Below, piece after piece: positions 1 through 10,931 of a DNA stretch of 64,000 nt. The position numbers were made by a program, and so were the translations under genes. The stretch is taken from the NCBI RefSeq assembly GCF_014230355.1, contig NZ_JACLAX010000002.1:1-64000 (forward strand), written 5' to 3'. Position 1 is the first letter of the stretch, and each line of letters starts with the position of its first letter. Under the pieces are notes generated by a model. That model made no database searches. It saw only the letters and a program-made list of their open reading frames with translations, and was not told the DNA's origin. This stretch comes from Novosphingobium piscinae. GTDB taxonomy: Bacteria > Pseudomonadota > Alphaproteobacteria > Sphingomonadales > Sphingomonadaceae.

Positions 1-447
1 CGCCGGGCCGCGGCCAGCCCGGCGCAGGATGCCGCCGCGATCGCCGCGGCGCTGGCGGCGATGGACCTGGTCGCGCTGCGCCACCGGCCGGTCTCGCAGC
101 TGTCGGGCGGCGAGCGCGCGCGGGCGCTGGCCGCGCGGGTGCTGGCCGGCGAACCGCGCTGGATCCTGGCCGACGAGCCGCTCGCCAATCTCGATCTGGC
201 CCATGCCGCCGCGCTGGTGCGCCTGCTGCGTGCGCAGGCCGGGGCCGGGCGCGGGGTGGTGCTGGTGCTGCACGATCTGGCCACGGCGATGAACCGGGCC
301 GACCGCGTGGTTGTGCTCGACCGCGGCCGGGTCGTGGCCGATGGCCCGCCCGAAGCGGCGCTGGCCGCCGCGCTGGTCGCGCAGGTCTGGCAGGTCGAGG
401 CGCGCTGGCTGGGCGAACCGGGCCAGCGCGCGCTGGCGCTGGGCTGA
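1..447 (+). CDS. ABC transporter ATP-binding protein, FecE/BtuD-like (5' end outside window)
   Basis: This is the C-terminal half of an ABC ATPase; the frame is open from the first base, so the start and Walker A lie upstream of the window. Visible are the ABC signature LSGGE near base 105, Walker B (WILADEP) with the following LANLD, and the H-loop LHDLA. The spacing and the short C-terminus match the iron-siderophore, haem or cobalamin importer ATPases (FecE, BtuD, HmuV). Such proteins energise an inner-membrane permease that takes over substrate delivered by a TonB receptor. Its partners must lie upstream of the window, so the substrate cannot be read here. The family is clear; the substrate is inference. 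Confidence 0.85.
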   Translation, partial: RRAAASPAQDAAAIAAALAAMDLVALRHRPVSQLSGGERARALAARVLAGEPRWILADEPLANLDLAHAAALVRLLRAQAGAGRGVVLVLHDLATAMNRADRVVVLDRGRVVADGPPEAALAAALVAQVWQVEARWLGEPGQRALALG

Positions 448-481
448 GGTTTCAGCGTCCCCCGGCCTCGCTCCTGTCACC

Positions 482-503
482 AGCCCGCGCGACCGCGCGG
501 GCT
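482..503. terminator. GC hairpin between convergent genes
   Basis: A 9-bp perfect inverted repeat (AGCCCGCGC / GCGCGGGCT) with a 4-nt loop lies between the stop of the ABC ATPase and the stop of the convergent GGDEF gene. There is no T-run, so a bidirectional terminator role is plausible but not proven. Confidence 0.4.
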
Positions 504-1474
504 CAGTGCGGCTCCTCGATCACGCCCTTGACCACGCGCCCGCCGCCCTCGGCCTTGGCGCGGTGCAGCGCCACGTCGGCGGCGCGCAGCGCCAGCCGCG
601 GATCGCCGTCCAACGGCACCTGGGCCAGCCCGCAGGCGATTCCGGGGGGCAGGCCGTCCACCGCCAGATCGGGCAGGGCGGCGATGGCGCGGGTGATCCG
701 GTCAAGCCCGGCGGCGACCGTGTCGGCCTCGGCCGCCCGCAGCAGCAGCACGAATTCCAGCCCGCGGTTGCGTGACAGGTGGCGGTGGCAGCCGGGCAGG
801 GTGGCCAGCTGATCGGCGATCAGCCGGATCAGCCCGTCGCCGGCATCGAGCCCCAGCGCGCGGTTGAGCCGGTCGAGCCGGTCGGGATCGACGAAGGCGA
901 TGACCAGTCCGGTGCCGTCGGTGCGGGCCGCGCGGCATGCGGCCTCGAATACCGCCTCGAAGGTGCCGCGCCCGGGCAGCCCGGTCAGCTTGTCGGCATC
1001 ACGCACCGGCTCGCCCGCGATCTCGTCCGCGCCCGGGCCCGAGGCGGGGGCAGGGGGCGGTACGATCAGGGCCTCGATCTCGGGCTCGCGGGGCTTCAGC
1101 GCGGTGCGGCGGAACTTGCGCTTGCGCGAATCCCGCAAGGCCAGCGAGCTGTCCGGATCGTTCACCCCGTTGTCGAGCTTGATCTGCTCGGCAAAGGCTT
1201 CCACCTCGGGCTCGGTCTCGAGATGGTCGATCGGAAAGCGCGCCACGACGAAGTCGTTGCGGGTGTCGATCAGGTAGAGGAACGGCTTGTCCATCCCCTG
1301 GTAGACGCTCATCAGGTTGAAGCCCTCGGCCAGGTGCCAGGCCTTCTTGTCCCACGAGATGATCGGCCGGTCGCAGTGCCGGCAGTCGCTGCGGAACACG
1401 CCCTCGCCGTTCTTGCGCCCGGCATAGGCCGGCACATGGGTGCGCGTGAACCAGCACTGGGTCAGGGCCAACAT
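503..1474 (-). CDS. degenerate GGDEF-domain protein with Cys-containing N-terminal domain
   Basis: A 323-residue protein. The C-terminal half is a GGDEF fold: it has the DKLTGLPGR entry motif near residue 160 and a FVDPDRLDRLN metal-binding segment. The signature loop, however, reads RGLEF at residues 237-241 instead of GGDEF/GGEEF. In known diguanylate cyclases the second Gly, Asp and Glu are needed for GTP and metal binding, so this copy is probably not catalytic. It may sense GTP or c-di-GMP or act structurally. The N-terminal 130 residues carry a CRHC pair and are otherwise unrecognised. The ATG at 1474 follows an AAGGAA ribosome site. No membrane segment is seen. Confidence 0.7.
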   Translation of the reverse strand: MLALTQCWFTRTHVPAYAGRKNGEGVFRSDCRHCDRPIISWDKKAWHLAEGFNLMSVYQGMDKPFLYLIDTRNDFVVARFPIDHLETEPEVEAFAEQIKLDNGVNDPDSSLALRDSRKRKFRRTALKPREPEIEALIVPPPAPASGPGADEIAGEPVRDADKLTGLPGRGTFEAVFEAACRAARTDGTGLVIAFVDPDRLDRLNRALGLDAGDGLIRLIADQLATLPGCHRHLSRNRGLEFVLLLRAAEADTVAAGLDRITRAIAALPDLAVDGLPPGIACGLAQVPLDGDPRLALRAADVALHRAKAEGGGRVVKGVIEEPH

Positions 1475-1898
1475 CGCGTGGGTTCCTTGCGGACAGGGTC
1501 GGTCGATCGTTCACCCTAGCCCGCAGGTGTCGCTGCCCGGTTGCGCCACCCTCGGGGAAAGCGGCGGGGTGGCCGGTAACCACGGGTCAAGCATGTTCGC
1601 CCCGGTACCGCCCCGCCGGCGCAGGCTGGCAGCTCCCGCCCCATCGTCCTGCCAGCGCAGGCTGGCAGCTCCCGATCCAATCGTCCTGCCAGCGCAGGCT
1701 GGCAGCTCCCGCCGGATGGCGCGGCCGGCCCATCCGGCGGCAAGAGATGCCAGCCTGCGCTGGCATGACGAGCGGGGGAGACGGCGAGACGGGGGAGAAG
1801 GCGATACAGGCGAGAAGGCGAGCCGGGGGAGAGCGGGAGACGCGGGATAGGCCGACCGGACGGACAGCGGCAGAGACAGCCACCGCGCCGATCGCGCC
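1475..1898. other. 424-bp intergenic region with a palindromic repeat cluster
   Basis: No convincing gene is present. The region holds the repeat cluster at 1615-1770 followed by purine-rich, GGCGAGA-like degenerate short repeats at about 1770-1850. It separates the GGDEF gene from the 3' end of the large methyltransferase gene; both read leftwards. Confidence 0.6.
1615..1770. repeat. REP-like palindromic repeat cluster, three direct and one inverted copy
   Basis: The core TGCCAGCGCAGGCTGGCA (7-bp arms, 4-nt loop) with flanking CGTC and GCTCCCG occurs at about 1615-1638 (left arm altered), 1645-1674 and 1682-1711. An inverted copy lies at 1744-1770. Single copies recur at 5490-5515 and at 43386-43569. 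The small palindrome, conserved flanks and alternating orientation are typical of REP/BIME elements. Confidence 0.8.
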
Positions 1899-4800
1899 TT
1901 ACGCCGCGCGGCGCAAGGCGTAGCCATCGGCGCCGCGGCTGACGTGGCCAAGCCGCTCCAGCGCATCCAGCGTCTTCTGCACGCGGGCGACCACCTTCAG
2001 CCCCTGCGCATAGGCGCGGGCAATGGTTGCGGCGTCGGTCACCCCGCCGCGCAGCCCGGCGATGACCGCAACGGTCTGGCCGATGGCATCGCGCGGGAAC
2101 AGCGGCTTGCGCGCGGCGGCTTCGGGCAGGGCCGCTTCCAGCTGATCGCCGGCTGTGGACGGGCGCAGTTCCACCGCGCCGGCCTTGGCGATCTGGTACT
2201 CCGGCCGCAGCCAGCGCACGATCCCGCGCTGCTCCTCGGCATGGCGCTGCGCGTTGAGCGCGACCAGCCGGGCGACGATCTCCGCGTCGGACAGGTCCGC
2301 CGGCCAGCCATAGGCTTCGGCCACCCCGGCATCGATCCGGTCGTGCAGTTCGGTGATCAGATCGATCAGCCCGCGCTGGCGCTGGTCCTGCTCGACCAGG
2401 TCGAGCGGCGCGCCCTGCCGCAGCTTGTCGCGCAGGTTGTACAGCCCGGTCAGGGTCAGGTCGGCATGGCGCGCGAGCACGTCCTTGCGCACCGCGTCCA
2501 ACTCCTCGGCGAGCGCGCCGATGCGCTGGCGCTGGTCGGGGATGGCGTCGGGGAAGGGGAAGGGGTCGAAGCTGAGAGATTTCACATACACGGCCGGCGC
2601 GCCGTACATCCCAATCATGCCAGCGTTGGCCAGATACCAAATCTCATGGATGCGCGAGTGTACGACAGCCAGATGTTCGGCTGAAGCGGTTGCCAGCACG
2701 ATCAGCTTGTTATCCGGCAGGATGCTGGCGTCCAGAAACTGGAACACCCGGTGCTTGGCGGTTTCCACCGTGGCGATGTAGCGGGGCAGACCCGCCAGCG
2801 CTGGGCGTAGTTCCGTGCGTGGCTTGCCAAAAATCCACCATTTCTCGGCATATGCGGCAGCGTCTTTTGTGCCGGACTTCACAGCCTGCGCGTCACGCTC
2901 CGGCTTCACCGCAACAAGCAGGTGCTGAAACACTTCGGGAAAGCGCCGCCGCACCTCGGCCTCGTCCAGCCCGAACAGGTCGATCACCATGGCCCCGCGC
3001 GCCCGCGCGGTCAGGTCGCGGCCATGGCGATAGGGACGGATGTGCCGATCCAGTCCGGCGCGGGTGCCAAGCCCCAGCGCCTTCGCCTCGGCCGGGGAAA
3101 CGATGAAGCCGGCACCATGCAGCTTAACGCCCGGCGAGCAGATCCCATCGTTGGCACGCAGCGGCCGGGCGGCTGTAACGTCCGCCCCCACGGTCAGGTC
3201 CGCATGGACCTCGCCGCTGGCCTCGCTGAACGCAATGTCGGGCGCATCGCTGTCCAGCCCGGCCTCGCCCACCACGCCCAGCACCCGGCCCTCGTGCCGG
3301 CCCGCCGCTGCCACGGTCATCGCGATCCGCACCGCTGCCGTGTCCTTGCTGGCCTTGGTCCATGGATGATCCGGGATCGCCAGCAGCAGGCTGATCGGCA
3401 CGCGCCCGTCCAGATGCCTGGCGATCACCCGGCGGCTGAACTCCTGCGTGATCGAATTGGTGGTGACGAAGCCGAAGCGCTTCAGCCGCGTACCCTTGCG
3501 GGTCAGCAGGTCGGCCGCGCGATCCCACCAGACCATCACGAAATCGGCGCTCTTGTTCATCTTCGGGTTGGCCTTCCACAGCGCGGCGGCATAGGCATCG
3601 CCCAGCCGGCTGCGGATATCCTTGCCGCCAATGAACGGCGGGTTGCCCACGATATAGTCCGCCTCGGGCCAGTCCGGGCGGCGCGGGTTGGCCAGCTCGG
3701 TGCCGCTGCCATCGGCGTTGGGGCGTTCGCCATCGTGCTTCACCACGGCGTCCATCGTGGTGATGTTGCTCAGCTTTTCCAGCACCGGATCGGCGATGCT
3801 GGTGCCATTGCGCAGCTGCCATTGCAGATAGCCCAGCCACAGCACCAGTTCGGCAATCGCGGCGGCGCGCGGGTTCAGCTCCAGCCCCAGGAAATTGCGC
3901 GGATGGACGGTGCTGGTTTCCAGCGCCAGCGCCTCCTGCCCGCCCAGATCGGCCAGCACCTCCAGCACGTCGCCCTCCAGCCGCTTCATCAGCTCAAGCG
4001 CGACATAGAGGAAATTGCCGGTGCCGCAGGCGGGATCGAGCACGCGGGTGGCGGCCAGCTTCGCGTGGAAATCGTGGACCAGCTTGATGGCGGCGTGGCG
4101 GTCGCTGTCGTGCTCGCGCTCGACCGTGCCCAGCACGATGGTTTGCCATTCGGCCTGCAGCGGTTCGATCACGGTGGCATTGACCAGCCGCTCCACATAG
4201 GCGCGCGGGGTGTAGTGCGCGCCCAGCCGCCGGCGTTCCTCGGGGTCCAGCGCCTGTTCCAGCAGGGTGCCGAAGATCGCCGGTTCAACCTCGGTCCAGT
4301 CGTGCCGGGCCGCCTCGTAAAGCTCGCCGATCTCCTCGCGCCGCAGCGGGATCGCGGGGCTGTGGGCAAACAGTCCGCCGTTGAAATGGCGCACCTTGCG
4401 CCGCAGCGTGGTGCTGAACCCCCCGCGGTCCATCGTGCGCCACAGCTCCTCCAGCATCGGCGCGAAACTGTCCGGATCAGCGCGCGCGCCGGCCAGAACA
4501 TCGGCAAAACTGCCGCGTTCGAGCAGGCCGGTGTCCTCGGCGAACATGGTGAACAGGCAGCGCATCAGGAAATGCGCCACCGGTTCGGGGCGGTAGCCGC
4601 GATCCTCCAGCAGCTTGCTCACGCTGGCCAGCCGCCGCGCGATGTCGCGGGTGACGGCGGCCGCGCGCTTCGCCGGATCAAGACTGTGCGGATCGGTCCA
4701 GATCGCGCGCAGCCGGGCCTGCACCGCCGGATCGCGCAGGTCGTCCAGATAGATGCGGAAGGTGCCGCGGTCGGGGAACTGCCGGTAGGTCTTTCCCTGT

Positions 4801-5162
4801 CCGGAAAAGTCGGCGAACACCTCGATCGCATGGCCCACGTCGCAGACCAGGATGAACGGCGGCCAGCCATGCTCGGTGGGCAGGGCGCGGGCATAGAGTT
4901 CGGCCTGTTCGCGGGCGTTGCGCATCAGTCCGTCCCAGCCGCGATGCGCGCTGCGTCGCCCGCGCGGGCCGGTGCCCTCGCTGCCAGCGGCGGGGAAGCC
5001 GGGCAGGGCGGTCTGCTCGGCGGGCCGCGGCATCTCCTTGCTTCCGCCCCGCTCGCGGCTCTGCTTGGCCTCCAGAACGAAGCACCCGCGCTTGTACAGA
5101 TCGATCCGGCGATGGCTGCGGCGGCCGGCCTCGTCCACTTCCACCACGGCGCGTTCGAACAC
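1899..5162 (-). CDS. MmeI-family restriction-modification protein (N6-adenine methyltransferase with PD-ExK nuclease), N-terminus cut off by a nonsense codon
   Basis: This 1087-codon frame encodes a type IIG/IIL (MmeI-like) enzyme that would methylate adenine and cut DNA in one polypeptide. Numbering from the GTG at 5162, the nuclease motif is D21-x9-E31-A-K33. A helical linker follows, then the SAM motif DPACGTGNF at 376-384 and the catalytic NPPF at 507-510. The target-recognition region lies further on. Homologous sequence continues in frame for another 40 codons upstream of 5162 until a TAG at 5285-5283, and the only good ribosome site lies beyond that stop (see the entry at 5163-5312). 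The GTG at 5162 has no visible ribosome site. The gene is therefore probably silent or poorly expressed, although the rest of the frame is intact over 3.2 kb, which suggests a recent mutation. Confidence 0.85.
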   Translation of the reverse strand: MFERAVVEVDEAGRRSHRRIDLYKRGCFVLEAKQSRERGGSKEMPRPAEQTALPGFPAAGSEGTGPRGRRSAHRGWDGLMRNAREQAELYARALPTEHGWPPFILVCDVGHAIEVFADFSGQGKTYRQFPDRGTFRIYLDDLRDPAVQARLRAIWTDPHSLDPAKRAAAVTRDIARRLASVSKLLEDRGYRPEPVAHFLMRCLFTMFAEDTGLLERGSFADVLAGARADPDSFAPMLEELWRTMDRGGFSTTLRRKVRHFNGGLFAHSPAIPLRREEIGELYEAARHDWTEVEPAIFGTLLEQALDPEERRRLGAHYTPRAYVERLVNATVIEPLQAEWQTIVLGTVEREHDSDRHAAIKLVHDFHAKLAATRVLDPACGTGNFLYVALELMKRLEGDVLEVLADLGGQEALALETSTVHPRNFLGLELNPRAAAIAELVLWLGYLQWQLRNGTSIADPVLEKLSNITTMDAVVKHDGERPNADGSGTELANPRRPDWPEADYIVGNPPFIGGKDIRSRLGDAYAAALWKANPKMNKSADFVMVWWDRAADLLTRKGTRLKRFGFVTTNSITQEFSRRVIARHLDGRVPISLLLAIPDHPWTKASKDTAAVRIAMTVAAAGRHEGRVLGVVGEAGLDSDAPDIAFSEASGEVHADLTVGADVTAARPLRANDGICSPGVKLHGAGFIVSPAEAKALGLGTRAGLDRHIRPYRHGRDLTARARGAMVIDLFGLDEAEVRRRFPEVFQHLLVAVKPERDAQAVKSGTKDAAAYAEKWWIFGKPRTELRPALAGLPRYIATVETAKHRVFQFLDASILPDNKLIVLATASAEHLAVVHSRIHEIWYLANAGMIGMYGAPAVYVKSLSFDPFPFPDAIPDQRQRIGALAEELDAVRKDVLARHADLTLTGLYNLRDKLRQGAPLDLVEQDQRQRGLIDLITELHDRIDAGVAEAYGWPADLSDAEIVARLVALNAQRHAEEQRGIVRWLRPEYQIAKAGAVELRPSTAGDQLEAALPEAAARKPLFPRDAIGQTVAVIAGLRGGVTDAATIARAYAQGLKVVARVQKTLDALERLGHVSRGADGYALRRAA

Positions 5163-5312
5163 GTAATCGTTGTGGGCGTGGTTGGCGCTGGCCGGATCGG
5201 GTTGGGGCAGGCCCAGAACCTGCGCCAGTTCGGTCAGGAACAGCGGAAAGTTGGCCCGTTCCGCGCCGCCTTCATTGCTGCGCTAGCGTTCGATGAACCC
5301 GTCGACCGTCAA
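5163..5312 (-). pseudogene. separated N-terminal start of the MmeI-like gene, ending in an in-frame TAG
   Basis: Reading leftwards from a TTG at 5312, preceded by AGGAG at a 7-nt spacing, the first nine codons give (M)TVDGFIER and then TAG at 5285-5283. The frame resumes at once with RSNEGGAERANFPLFLTEL and continues without a break into the 1087-codon frame. MmeI-family proteins typically start with a FIxxW-type motif followed by ERAN-FLxxL, so the TAG most simply replaces a Trp TGG at codon 10. With it restored the protein would be 1137 residues, placing the nuclease motif at D71-E81-K83, close to the MmeI positions (D70-E80-K82). Confidence 0.75.
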
Positions 5313-5489
5313 GCCTGCTCTCCTGGTCAGGAGAATGGCGCGGAGCAGGCGGTGTCGCCCTAACCATGATGGCAGGCGCTTACCCCATTCAGTTAAGGGC
5401 TTCGCCGGGGCTGCCCGGCCATCGCCCGATCGGTGTCCGCGCGCAGGTCGGGAAATCCGCCGCGCAGGGTGCGCGGGCTCTGGCGGCCC

Positions 5490-5515
5490 GAGATGCCAGC
5501 CTGCGCTGGCATGAC
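5490..5515. repeat. single REP-like palindrome copy
   Basis: AGATGCCAGCCTGCGCTGGC plus ATGACG, identical in core to the inverted copy at 1744-1770. Confidence 0.75.
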
Positions 5516-5882
5516 GGAGCGGCGGGATGGCTGATCGAGGGGGATCTGACACCGCCCCCAGTGGCCGCGCCGATCGAAACTGCGAGGACCATGGCGGCGG
5601 CCAGCCAGGAGACGCGGCCGCCGCCATGCGGGACGGGTGTCCTGCCGCCGCGGTGGAACGGACCGGGCGGCAGGAGCTAGGGAATTGCCCGGTGTTCGTC
5701 CTGGCGACAATTGCCAGAAACGAAGCTCGCCTAATCCTGTTCGGTCATGATCTACCCCATACTGTTAGTTGACCGGAGGGACGACCCACCCTGCCTCCTG
5801 CCCCCTCCGCCACCTTGCGCCGCACGGCCGGCTTTCCCACATCCGCGCCGCCGCCAGCGCCTAGCGCCCTCTTGTCTCCCCT

Positions 5883-5897
5883 GAACAGATGTGGAAC
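5883..5897. promoter_or_regulatory. LexA (SOS) box of uvrA
   Basis: GAAC at 5883-5886 and GAAC at 5894-5897 are separated by 7 bases. This is the reverse complement of GTTC-N7-GTTC, the known alphaproteobacterial LexA site. It ends 10 bases before the uvrA ATG, a position where repressor binding would block initiation. SOS control of uvrA is common in this class. Confidence 0.8.
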
Positions 5898-5907
5898 ATC
5901 CGCCCTC

Positions 5908-8922
<3,015 letters not shown>

Positions 8923-8930
8923 CCGGGAAC

Positions 8931-8975
8931 GAGCCTGTCCTGAGCGAAGCCCGCTTGCGGGCGTAGTCGAAGGGC
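8931..8975. repeat. second palindrome-type repeat, just after uvrA
   Basis: GAGCCTGTCCTGAGCGAAGC, then a CCCGC/GCGGG insert, then GTAGTCGAAGGGC. It belongs to the same GAGCCTGTC/GTCGAAGG sequence family as the element inside uvrA. It directly abuts the displaced uvrA tail. Confidence 0.6.
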
Positions 8976-9043
8976 CGGAGCAGGTGGTCAAGGTCAAGGG
9001 GAGCTATACGGGGCGGTATCTGGCGCCGTTGTTGGGGCGGTGA
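8969..9043 (+). pseudogene. displaced duplicate of the uvrA 3' end
   Basis: In the +1 frame relative to uvrA, bases 8969-9043 read EGPEQVVKVKG, then SYTGRYLAPLLGR and a stop. The live uvrA ends [25 protein letters not shown] and stop. The two tails are clearly homologous but about 40% diverged in protein. There is no start codon or ribosome site, so this is a relic of an alternative uvrA terminus, not a gene. Confidence 0.7.
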
Positions 9044-9221
9044 GGGGTTAGCGAAGATGCCGCACGGGCCGGCAAGAGGGCTCGTCTGCGCGGGGGTAAA
9101 CAGACCTCTTTGTGGCGTGACATGACATGGAGGGGTGGGACTGCGCGCCCTTAACCCGCCATTTAGTAGCCCTAGTTAATCCCTGCCTGCTGAATATGCG
9201 ATAACTTTAGATGCAAGTGAT
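9044..9221. other. intergenic, composition shift
   Basis: Non-coding. GC content drops from the uvrA side towards the AT-richer gene that follows. No terminator or attachment site is obvious. Confidence 0.4.
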
Positions 9222-10709
9222 TTAGTCATCATCTTCTGGATTTCCATCATCCTGAAAAGCTTTGCCCTGTGTAACTTCCAAGCCTTCTCTATAAAGCGCA
9301 GGAATTTTGAACGTACCTCCAGTTTCCTCGAGGAATCCGATGTCTCTCAGTGGCTTTATCGCAGCCATAACATTATCTTCTGAAGTTCCTAGGATATAGG
9401 AGAGTGATGTAGCATTATGTTCAGCTTTACCCCCTCGAAATTTTTCGATTTCTAGGGAAAGAATGCCAGATTCAGCGATAAGTGTGTCATTAACCCGACT
9501 TTGGCTCAGCTGAGTTAGTCCTTTGCGTAGAGCATCTGGCTCAATCAACGGCGAAGAGGTAAAATCTCTAGTCTGGCGATCTTCCTTCCGAATCTGAGCC
9601 TCACGAGCGTGACTAATCAAGTCGATGAGATTTCTAGGCGGCTTGGAGTCATTTCCGTCTCGTATTCTTCTCATCATCCAAATCCAGGTCTTGGGCTTTC
9701 GAGACCCAAGATCTACTTGGTCAGGAAATATTCTATCGAATATGGCTTGGTCGTCAGCGTTATCAATCCCAAGAGTCGTCGAGAAATCACTATTCTCTCT
9801 GATGCGTCTTGCGAGCAAATTCAGAAGATCCTCTTCATCCCAAATTATCTCGATCTTTTTAGCATTGATGTGGGTGAGGTTTACAAAGCCGCCAGATGTG
9901 ACGCGGCGAAAAAGATCTTTTCTTAAGAAAAGCTTCAATTTGATCGCTTCCAGGTCAGACAGATCTAGGTAGGTCCTCAAAAGGGCCCGAAGTGCTTTCA
10001 CTTCTGTATCTGGCTGCCCGTGAAATGCCTCGTCGAGCCTGTCGAAACTCACCCAAATCTCTTGACCGCTCTCACTTACTGTTCGGTCAAGAATGGCGAG
10101 CGCATCCTCTGGCGAGACGAAGTCAGAACTTGAACCCTTTTCGTCGCGGTCAGCAAACTCGATCTTCGGCACGATAATCGGTATCCCCGATTCGGATATC
10201 GTCATCGACAGTTCCGCAGACTTCCAATGGAAAAAGTTTGGCAAACGAGACAGTACTGTCCCGAATACATTTTTTGGACTTGGTATCGCTATTCTTACTC
10301 CAAGTGCCTTGAGGAGCAGATCGAGTTGAGATCCCTCGAGTCTAGTATCACCCTGTATGATAGTGTTTCCAACAAGGGCGAATATATAGAGCTTCCAAAG
10401 AGATGAGTATTGTGATTCATTAATGATATTTTGATCGCTAAGTTGTGAAAAAATTGGGCTGCCCGAGGGGTTGAAGGCAGCGATTAGAAGCTTACCGTCC
10501 AACTCTTCAATAAGGCTGAAATTTTTATTAAGATATCGGAATATCGCTGTCTTGCCGGTACCTTTATCCCCAGCAATGATATCCTTGCGACCATTTATGA
10601 ACTCATGAAAAACATTAGTTCGAACAAAGTAGTTCTCTAGATCCTCGTCGAACTCAGCGACTGAAGTTCCTAAGCGCATTTTCGTGAGTAGTTCTTTAGC
10701 CGTCGTCAT
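9222..10709 (-). CDS. P-loop ATPase, resembles the Sll1717 family; low-GC, probably acquired
   Basis: A 495-residue soluble protein. It has Walker A GDKGTGKT at residues 47-54, preceded by FDEDLENYFVRT, and a Walker B-like strand IWVSFDRLDE near 217-226. FLRKDLFRR follows and may supply an arginine finger. The C-terminal third looks winged-helix-like (residues about 400-480). The layout resembles STAND/KAP-like ATPases annotated as P-loop ATPase, Sll1717 family, whose role is not established and which often occur in accessory or defence regions. Base composition is far lower in GC than either neighbour and codon use is AT-ending, both signs of horizontal transfer. It stands alone, with no obvious partner gene in either direction. 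The family call is by pattern only. Confidence 0.65.
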   Translation of the reverse strand: MTTAKELLTKMRLGTSVAEFDEDLENYFVRTNVFHEFINGRKDIIAGDKGTGKTAIFRYLNKNFSLIEELDGKLLIAAFNPSGSPIFSQLSDQNIINESQYSSLWKLYIFALVGNTIIQGDTRLEGSQLDLLLKALGVRIAIPSPKNVFGTVLSRLPNFFHWKSAELSMTISESGIPIIVPKIEFADRDEKGSSSDFVSPEDALAILDRTVSESGQEIWVSFDRLDEAFHGQPDTEVKALRALLRTYLDLSDLEAIKLKLFLRKDLFRRVTSGGFVNLTHINAKKIEIIWDEEDLLNLLARRIRENSDFSTTLGIDNADDQAIFDRIFPDQVDLGSRKPKTWIWMMRRIRDGNDSKPPRNLIDLISHAREAQIRKEDRQTRDFTSSPLIEPDALRKGLTQLSQSRVNDTLIAESGILSLEIEKFRGGKAEHNATSLSYILGTSEDNVMAAIKPLRDIGFLEETGGTFKIPALYREGLEVTQGKAFQDDGNPEDDD

Positions 10710-10880
10710 TTTCTAATCTCGGTTGTTCGCTGGGTTAGGTATCGGTCAATTCGAGCTGATATGCAATAGTGCTCCGCCTGTCTTGCGTACGACTGCGCTC
10801 AGCGTTGCTGCACTAGCCACTTGCGCCGCTCCGTCATCCCCTCCAGTCCGATAGCGCGATTGCCGCGCCTCCCCTAACCC
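10710..10880. other. intergenic between the acquired ATPase and the toxin-antitoxin operon
   Basis: About 170 bp upstream of both divergent units. Composition returns to high GC near 10780. No repeat bounds the low-GC gene here. Confidence 0.4.
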
Positions 10881-10910
10881 TTGCCTTTTTGTACAATAAT
10901 CTGTACACAT
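10881..10910 (+). promoter_or_regulatory. yefM-yoeB promoter/operator with paired TGTACA boxes
   Basis: Two TGTACA hexamers at 10890-10895 and 10902-10907 are 12 bp apart centre to centre. This is the arrangement bound by YefM and YefM-YoeB at the E. coli operator. A possible -35 (TTGCCT, 10881) and -10 (TACACA, 10904) at 17-bp spacing overlap the boxes, which fits autorepression. Confidence 0.7.
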
Positions 10911-10931
10911 CTATTCCAAGGAGCCCCCCCC

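Larger units (their letters stand above)
5313..5907. other. 595-bp intergenic region between the methyltransferase gene and uvrA
   Basis: Divergent promoter region. It contains one palindromic repeat (5490-5515) and the LexA site of uvrA (5883-5897). The frames that can be drawn through it are short, overlap each other and match nothing I recognise. Confidence 0.5.

Noticed and set aside
1615-1711. Regularly spaced repeats at first resembling a CRISPR array
   Set aside because: The units are 18-bp palindromes with 7-14 bp between them, one copy is inverted, and there are no cas genes.
2922-5363. Long open frame (about 813 codons) on the + strand opposite the MmeI-like gene
   Set aside because: In GC-rich DNA the strand opposite a real gene often stays open. 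The product is His/Gln/Arg/Gly-rich, has no family motif and no ribosome site, while the other strand has all MmeI motifs.
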